A stretch of DNA of 64,000 nucleotides from Paraspadella gotoi. Taxonomy: Eukaryota > Chaetognatha. This document shows, one piece after another, positions 58,650 through 64,000 of this stretch. The translations under genes and the position numbers were made by a program. The stretch's first letter is position 1, and each line of letters starts with the position of its first letter. The notes beneath the pieces were generated by a model, which was given only the letters and a program-made list of their open reading frames with translations, ran no database searches and was not told the DNA's origin. The stretch is taken from assembly GCA_051294375.1 (NCBI GenBank), contig CM119265.1:4648421-4712420 (forward strand), read 5' to 3'.

Positions 58650-59386
58650 TATCTCTCTTCCCATCTCTCTCGCTCGACCGCGCTGCGAATCATATCGAAA
58701 ACCTACTGACTCTTTCGGACATGTTTCGACGTTTTTAAGGTTTATTTTTGAAATAATTATTTCGAGTTGAATCGGTTCCGAAAGAAATATATCATCGCCT
58801 TAAAAAAAGATAAAGTTTTTCGGTTCCGCTTGGAAGTTCGACTTAAAGTTTGTGATGAAATCTCTCCCGTCGGCATTTTTCGATTTATCTCCGACAAAAT
58901 GATGGTATACAATATACAATGTATACAATGTATATTGAGCCGATTACTGTTCTTTATATTTTTTTTTTCATCAGGGTTCCTTAAAAATACCCTTTTTAGG
59001 TCAGTCGGAATTTTTTTTTTAAAATGCCTCTAGTGAAAAAAATGTTTCTCACGCTCATCTCGTGATCTTCCTTTGCCTTAGTTCAGCCTTTAGGATTGCC
59101 TTGTAAAAATGTCCAAAAACGAAAATAAACAACTAAAGGAGTCGCTCTTGTCAATTTTTTCGTGAACAAACGGGGGTACCTAAAGGGGGTACCCAAGGGG
59201 TTTTTTTTTTCTTCATCTAAAACGGTCACGCATTGTCTCTCTTCATGCCGACCATTCGGTCTCATATTACGCGGTAGATCGAAAAACCATCTTCTGAGAT
59301 TTCGATTTTGGTTAATTTGTTTGATTTCTCGATAATGCCATATCCAGAATTTATTCTCGCCACTTTCGATTTTATTGCTCTCTCTC

Positions 59387-59455
<69 letters not shown>

Positions 59456-60484
59456 CTCTCTTTATTTCATTTTTCATTATCCCTCTCATTCCCTCCTCTC
59501 CAAAAAATGTCCTCTCCCACCTCGCTCTTAATTCCCCTTCTCCTCCACCTCCCTCTCTCCCTCTCCGATAATCGTCATTAAAAAAGTCGCTGCATGATGA
59601 TTCGTCTCGTCCTCTCCGTCGCCTCGCCCCCCCCCTCCCCCCCTCCTCTGGCTCCTTGAGTCTTTCGACTCTCGGCGTTATTAACATATCTCTTCCGAGT
59701 CGAACAATCATATTTATTAGCGATCGAAATCAAAAAGCTGGAAGAATGACGGTTCATTCCTCGATATGACAGCGGACGAAGAGGAATGAATTTCTTCTTT
59801 TCTTTTTTCCGACTCTTTCGTTATCTTTCTCTCTTTATTTTCCTTTTTTTTTTTTTAAATATCATACGTGGCCTTTCACTCGGCTTATCGCCAGTTGAGT
59901 GACGTGATAAAGGAATCCATTTTTTTCATTTGACCCTGTAAATGTTTTCTTCTCCCATAAACGAAATATAATTCGAGCTTTATTCATTGTTCCGAATATT
60001 TTCCTTCGAAAAAAAAAAAACACGAAGAAGGCTGACTACTCTGGTATATTCAGTCTTTCTGTGGTTCTTTCAAAAAAAAATAAAAGATCTAAATAAAAAG
60101 GTGGTTTTTTGGTCGACTTGATCCGTTTCGTCGCCTCAAAATATTACATCGTGTCGAATTTTATTACGGTAATACCGTTTTTCATTCATTATTTCTGCCC
60201 GACTTGGTTTTTTTTCATATATTAACCTCAGTGTCATATTCTGTTTTATTTGATTTTCGTTTTCTGTTTTTCTTTTGTTTCAAAAGTAAAACAAAAAATC
60301 TTTTTTTTTTTTTAATAAATTCTCGTCGCGGTTTTGCCCGGTCGACGCCGCGAACCCGATAAATCTGATATTTCCGCCTTTCCAAAAAAAATTCCAATAT
60401 ATTTCTTCGACTTTGGGGGAAACCGTTATTGTCAAGTTTTTACCCGAATCGGAATGACACGCTCGAAATGACAGGCTCGAGTTT
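58145..60484. other. AT-rich DNA with CT tracts, no supported gene
   Basis: A GTGAGT donor-like site at 58161 directly follows the gap. CT tracts lie at 58605-58646 and 59377-59452. A small ATACAATGT-type repeat lies at 58904-58938. The remainder is T-rich, with (A)n and (T)n runs. Confidence 0.5.
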
Positions 60485-60582
60485 CTAAAGGCGACCGTCG
60501 GATGTGTTTGGCGGCGAAAACGTTTTGTCCTCGAACATGGCATCGTCGTCGTGGTCGTCGTCGTCCACGTCGTCTTTGTCAT
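60485..60582 (-). CDS. Candidate terminal exon with an acidic tail
   Basis: On the minus strand it follows CCTTTTCGATTTTAG (AG at 60584-60583) with a C-run pyrimidine tract further upstream. It enters in phase 1 and reads 31 codons: an Asp-rich run from GAC triplets, then AMFEDKTFSPPNTSDGRL and TAG at 60487-60485. The non-repeat end looks protein-like and an AATAAA on this strand lies near 60243. A possible preceding exon is at 60930-60776 (Arg/Asp/Ser-rich frame), whose own donor is poor. Gene unknown. Confidence 0.3.
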
Positions 60583-62645
60583 CTAAAATCGAAAAGGATC
60601 TTCAAGAATGAAATTTTTTTTTGGTTGGGGGGGGGAGAGAGCGAAAATGAATCGGCGCGATGAAGCGAAAACGAAATTGAAAAACGAAAAAAAAAAAAAA
60701 AAATTAAAGAAGATGAATGAGAGAAAGAGAAAAAAAAAACTAAATCAAATAAATAAATAAATAAGAATCTTAGCTAAATTCAAGGGAACGAGAGGAGACA
60801 CGAGACGACGGCGTCGACGCCCGAACGACCGTCGGGTCTGAAGCGCCGTTTTGGGTGCGACCGGCGTCAGGGGGCCGACGGTCTGCCCTCCCGTCCGCTC
60901 GCTGGTCCCCGACCGAAGGTGTCGGGCCGACATCTCAGGCAACAAGGCTAATCCTCTTTCGCCATTATGCGCAGTCTGATGGTATCGAATTACGGGAAAA
61001 CTTTCGAATCAAATTTTTTTTTTGGTTTGAGTCTCCGAAAAATATGATAAGAAGATCTTAGACTGAGTTGCGGGTCTGAGTTGCAGCTTTTCGGAAGTTT
61101 GAGCAGATTTTTAAATGCTCTTCGAGAATTTCGAATGACTGTCACTTGTATTTGAGAGAAAGATAGACAATGTTGGTATTTTAATTACTAAGTGCAATAG
61201 AGTCAGCCTGGAATTTTAACCAAGCGCAGGTGTACCAAACGTTTAAAACTGAACGCGGCTGTCGACTTATATTTTTTCACAAAGTTTTCGATTCGTTCCC
61301 AGAATCGGCTTAGCCTATTTTCCTTGTTTTTTAAGTCGCTATATCTCGCTTGGGTTTATTCATAAAAATTCCCTCGTCCCCTAGTTTCTTCTTGAGTAAA
61401 CACGGTTAAAATGGTTTTATCGCTCAACAAATTTTTTTTTCGAATTCGAATGTGTTGGTTTTTTTGGGGTTGAGGAGGGGGGGGGCGACGGCTAGGATTT
61501 GCATTTTATAATCTCGTGGATTCTTTATTGAAACAAGCGAAGAATTTTAAATTTACGGAGAAAGGTTTTATCTCGTTAGGGAAAGATAATTCCAGGAGAA
61601 AGAGTTTGGAAAAGAAAAAGATAAACTTTGTCATAAAGAGCGGCAGAGAGTTAGACGTTAGATAGATTTAAAACCTTTTTTTTTCCGTTTTCATGGTCAA
61701 GTATATAAATTATAAAGCCGTCAGTTGTCAAGTTATTTATAAAACTGTTTCTTTAGCCATAATTTCTCCGCTTCGGCTCTTCCAGTTACGTCTTAATTAA
61801 CGTTCTCCGTGCGAGATTCTACTCGACCAAAAAGAAAAACAAAAAGAAGACGATATTTGGTCAAATATTAAAAAAAATATATATTTCGTCTGGTCGGCAG
61901 CGGCGGTTATTTGTTATTCCTTTCAGCGAGGATTGTTTATCTTTTCGGCGTTTGACTTGTTTTTCTTTGTTTCTCGTCAAACGTCGGTGACGTCAAGTCG
62001 GTGTCGTGGACCGTCGAGATGCCATGTTTTTAATTACCACACGGTTTGAGATTCGTCGGAAATTATAAAACTACCATGGGCCATCTAATCTTGTCTGCAT
62101 TCAGCCTTATCTCAACGAGCGGGTGAATTTACTTCTTTTCAACTGTTCCTCCAAGGTTGGATCTCGGTTCTCTGGCTAAATGCAATAGGAACTTATTAAT
62201 AACAGAATGTGCCATTTGAGAAGATTTCCCACGCTTCGGTCATCACTGACAATCCAACTATTGCTCTAATAGAATATTTAAAAATTTTATAAAATAAAAT
62301 AGATTTGTTATTTTTCTTTCATTTCTCTGGTGTAAGTTTAAAAAGAGAAAAATTAAAATAAAAAAATCTAATTTTGATAAGTAACAGCAATGATAATGAA
62401 AAATGAACAACCCGTTGTTACTTGAACCTATTCGTTTTATCTCCGTGTCCGTCAGGTCGAGAGAGAAAGAGTTAAATCGATCCGCAATTCGATCCTCTCC
62501 ATCTTCATGTGCGACGAAAACTTTGGGCTGGGACGAAGGTGGGGGGGAGAGAGAGAGAGAGCGGACGTTGGCGCCACCCGATAGCGTGGGGAAAGATGAG
62601 GTGGCGCCGGACGGGATTATCCGGCGCCGATTCGCTGGCGGAGAG
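60583..62645. other. AT-rich single-copy DNA
   Basis: Homopolymer A near 60680-60760, a GC-richer patch at 60780-60960, then AT-rich sequence. A CRE palindrome lies at 61988-61995. No supported gene. Confidence 0.45.
61988..61995. promoter_or_regulatory. CRE palindrome TGACGTCA
   Basis: A perfect CREB/ATF consensus. It is a single short motif without an adjacent supported promoter, so function is uncertain. Confidence 0.3.
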
Positions 62646-62668
62646 AGGGGGCGTGGTTGTGGGCGTGG
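62646..62668 (+). promoter_or_regulatory. Two GC-box / KLF-type sites
   Basis: GGGGGCGTGG and GTGGGCGTGG lie side by side, 25 bp upstream of an ATG with good context (AAAATGG at 62691-62697) and 180 bp upstream of the 62849 frame. Confidence 0.4.
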
Positions 62669-62848
62669 TTGACGCCGGAGATTCTAGAGAAAATGGCTCC
62701 CGTTTGGTTGGGCCAGAATTTTGTGGAATCTCGGTGTCGTGGAGATGGTGACGAGTTCCAGGCAGGACTATGAGAATGCCAACCAGGATTGCTTTAATAA
62801 TTGTACGTGTGATTTGTTCGGTCGATCGATCGTTCGCTATAGAGCGCG

Positions 62849-63130
62849 ATGAATGATCGCGCGGCAAGGATGCTTGCTATTAGTCATTTGTCTCCCTTTG
62901 ATCGACCGATCGTGCCAAGAATTACGATCGCGTCGGGGCAACAACAACGACGACAACAATCGGTTTCTTCTTACATTCTCCCACTGATTATCTTGTTCGC
63001 CTTGTTTCTCTCCTTCCTTCTTAACGCCGCTAAGGTCGTTGTCGTAGCGGCGCCGTCGTCGTCCTCGTCGTCGTCATCGTCGTCGTCGTCGGGCGACGCC
63101 GTCTCGGGTTTCCATTGGCTGTCGTCATAA
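62849..63130 (+). CDS. Candidate small single-pass membrane protein
   Basis: ATG to TAA, 93 codons, preceded by an acceptor-like CGCTATAG. It begins with a polar, Arg/Gln-containing region of about 39 residues. A hydrophobic segment follows (YILPLIILFALFLSFLLN, about residues 42-59) with a Val-rich extension, then a Ser run from TCG triplets (63052-63091) and a short end (GDAVSGFHWLSS). Upstream are GC boxes and a separate 26-codon ATG frame at 62693-62773. An antisense frame of 120 codons at 62505-62867 overlaps the start. Family unknown. Confidence 0.3.
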   Translation: MNDRAARMLAISHLSPFDRPIVPRITIASGQQQRRQQSVSSYILPLIILFALFLSFLLNAAKVVVVAAPSSSSSSSSSSSSGDAVSGFHWLSS

Positions 63131-63383
63131 ATCGAAACTTGGAGAGACACGAAAATCATCGAAAGTGAAAAGAGGTTAAACCAGCGCCTTTTTCGTGTCT
63201 CCGACTCCGTAACTCATTAGGTTTTACTCGAGGGTGGTATTTGCTTTTATAACTTTATACGAACCGGGTTACTTGGGGGGATTAAAAATGGAATGGAAGG
63301 GTCTCCGTTGAGAGATTGACATTTATTAAGTTCTTTTTTTTGTGTGGCTTTTTAATAAGTATTTTTTTATAAGATTATACTTT

Positions 63384-64000
<617 letters not shown>

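Overview
The window is eukaryotic and most likely animal (or a close relative). The two convincing genes carry short GT-AG introns (62 to 149 bp). RFX-type X-boxes and ETS/CCAAT promoter motifs occur, and the sequence is full of simple repeats: (GA)n/(CT)n, (CGA)n/(CGT)n and long A or T runs. No bacterial operon structure, rRNA, confirmed tRNA or CRISPR array is seen. I cannot name the species.

Layout. 1-2251: single-copy AT-rich DNA with weak exon-like open frames and a 128-bp CT tract. 2252-4440: the only well-supported genes, a head-to-tail pair of ankyrin-repeat genes. Each is spliced from a very small ATG exon, a hydrophobic exon and a GC-rich ankyrin exon. Splicing gives both proteins a 22-residue signal peptide ending Cys-Gln, followed by five ankyrin repeats. 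4441-12172: purine or pyrimidine-rich and AT-rich DNA with microsatellites and weak exon candidates. 12173-21612: a direct tandem duplication of about 4.5-4.9 kb whose copies differ mainly by single-base indels. 21640-26785: a second direct duplication of about 1.1 kb, the later copy starting at a gap. 27112-27332: a promoter-like cluster (CCAAT, X-box, two ETS sites) upstream of an ATG that abuts a perfect splice donor. 28222-29375: a third noisy duplication. 29586-29942: a gap. 30467-40332: mostly noncoding, with several exon-like islands. 41246-43085: a large inverted repeat ending at a gap. 43091-58144: a gap-rich region, most gaps touching (GA)n or (CT)n. 56584-56821: a plausible first coding exon of a membrane protein that runs toward a 991-bp gap. 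58145-64000: AT-rich DNA with an acidic-tail exon candidate on the minus strand, a GC-box promoter with a small membrane-protein frame, and a 125-bp CT tract.

How it fits together. The ankyrin pair is one functional unit: recent paralogues with the same exon phases, the same signal-peptide length and the same repeat number, separated by only 232 bp. Both have a pyrimidine tract plus AG just upstream of the ATG, compatible with a 5' UTR intron or spliced-leader trans-splicing. The rest gives isolated exon-like segments at most. In DNA of this composition open runs of 40-80 codons are common by chance, so those entries carry low confidence. The indel-rich duplications and the repeat-bounded gaps suggest that error-prone long-read sequence was merged into the assembly, so both the duplications and apparent frameshifts need checking against reads.
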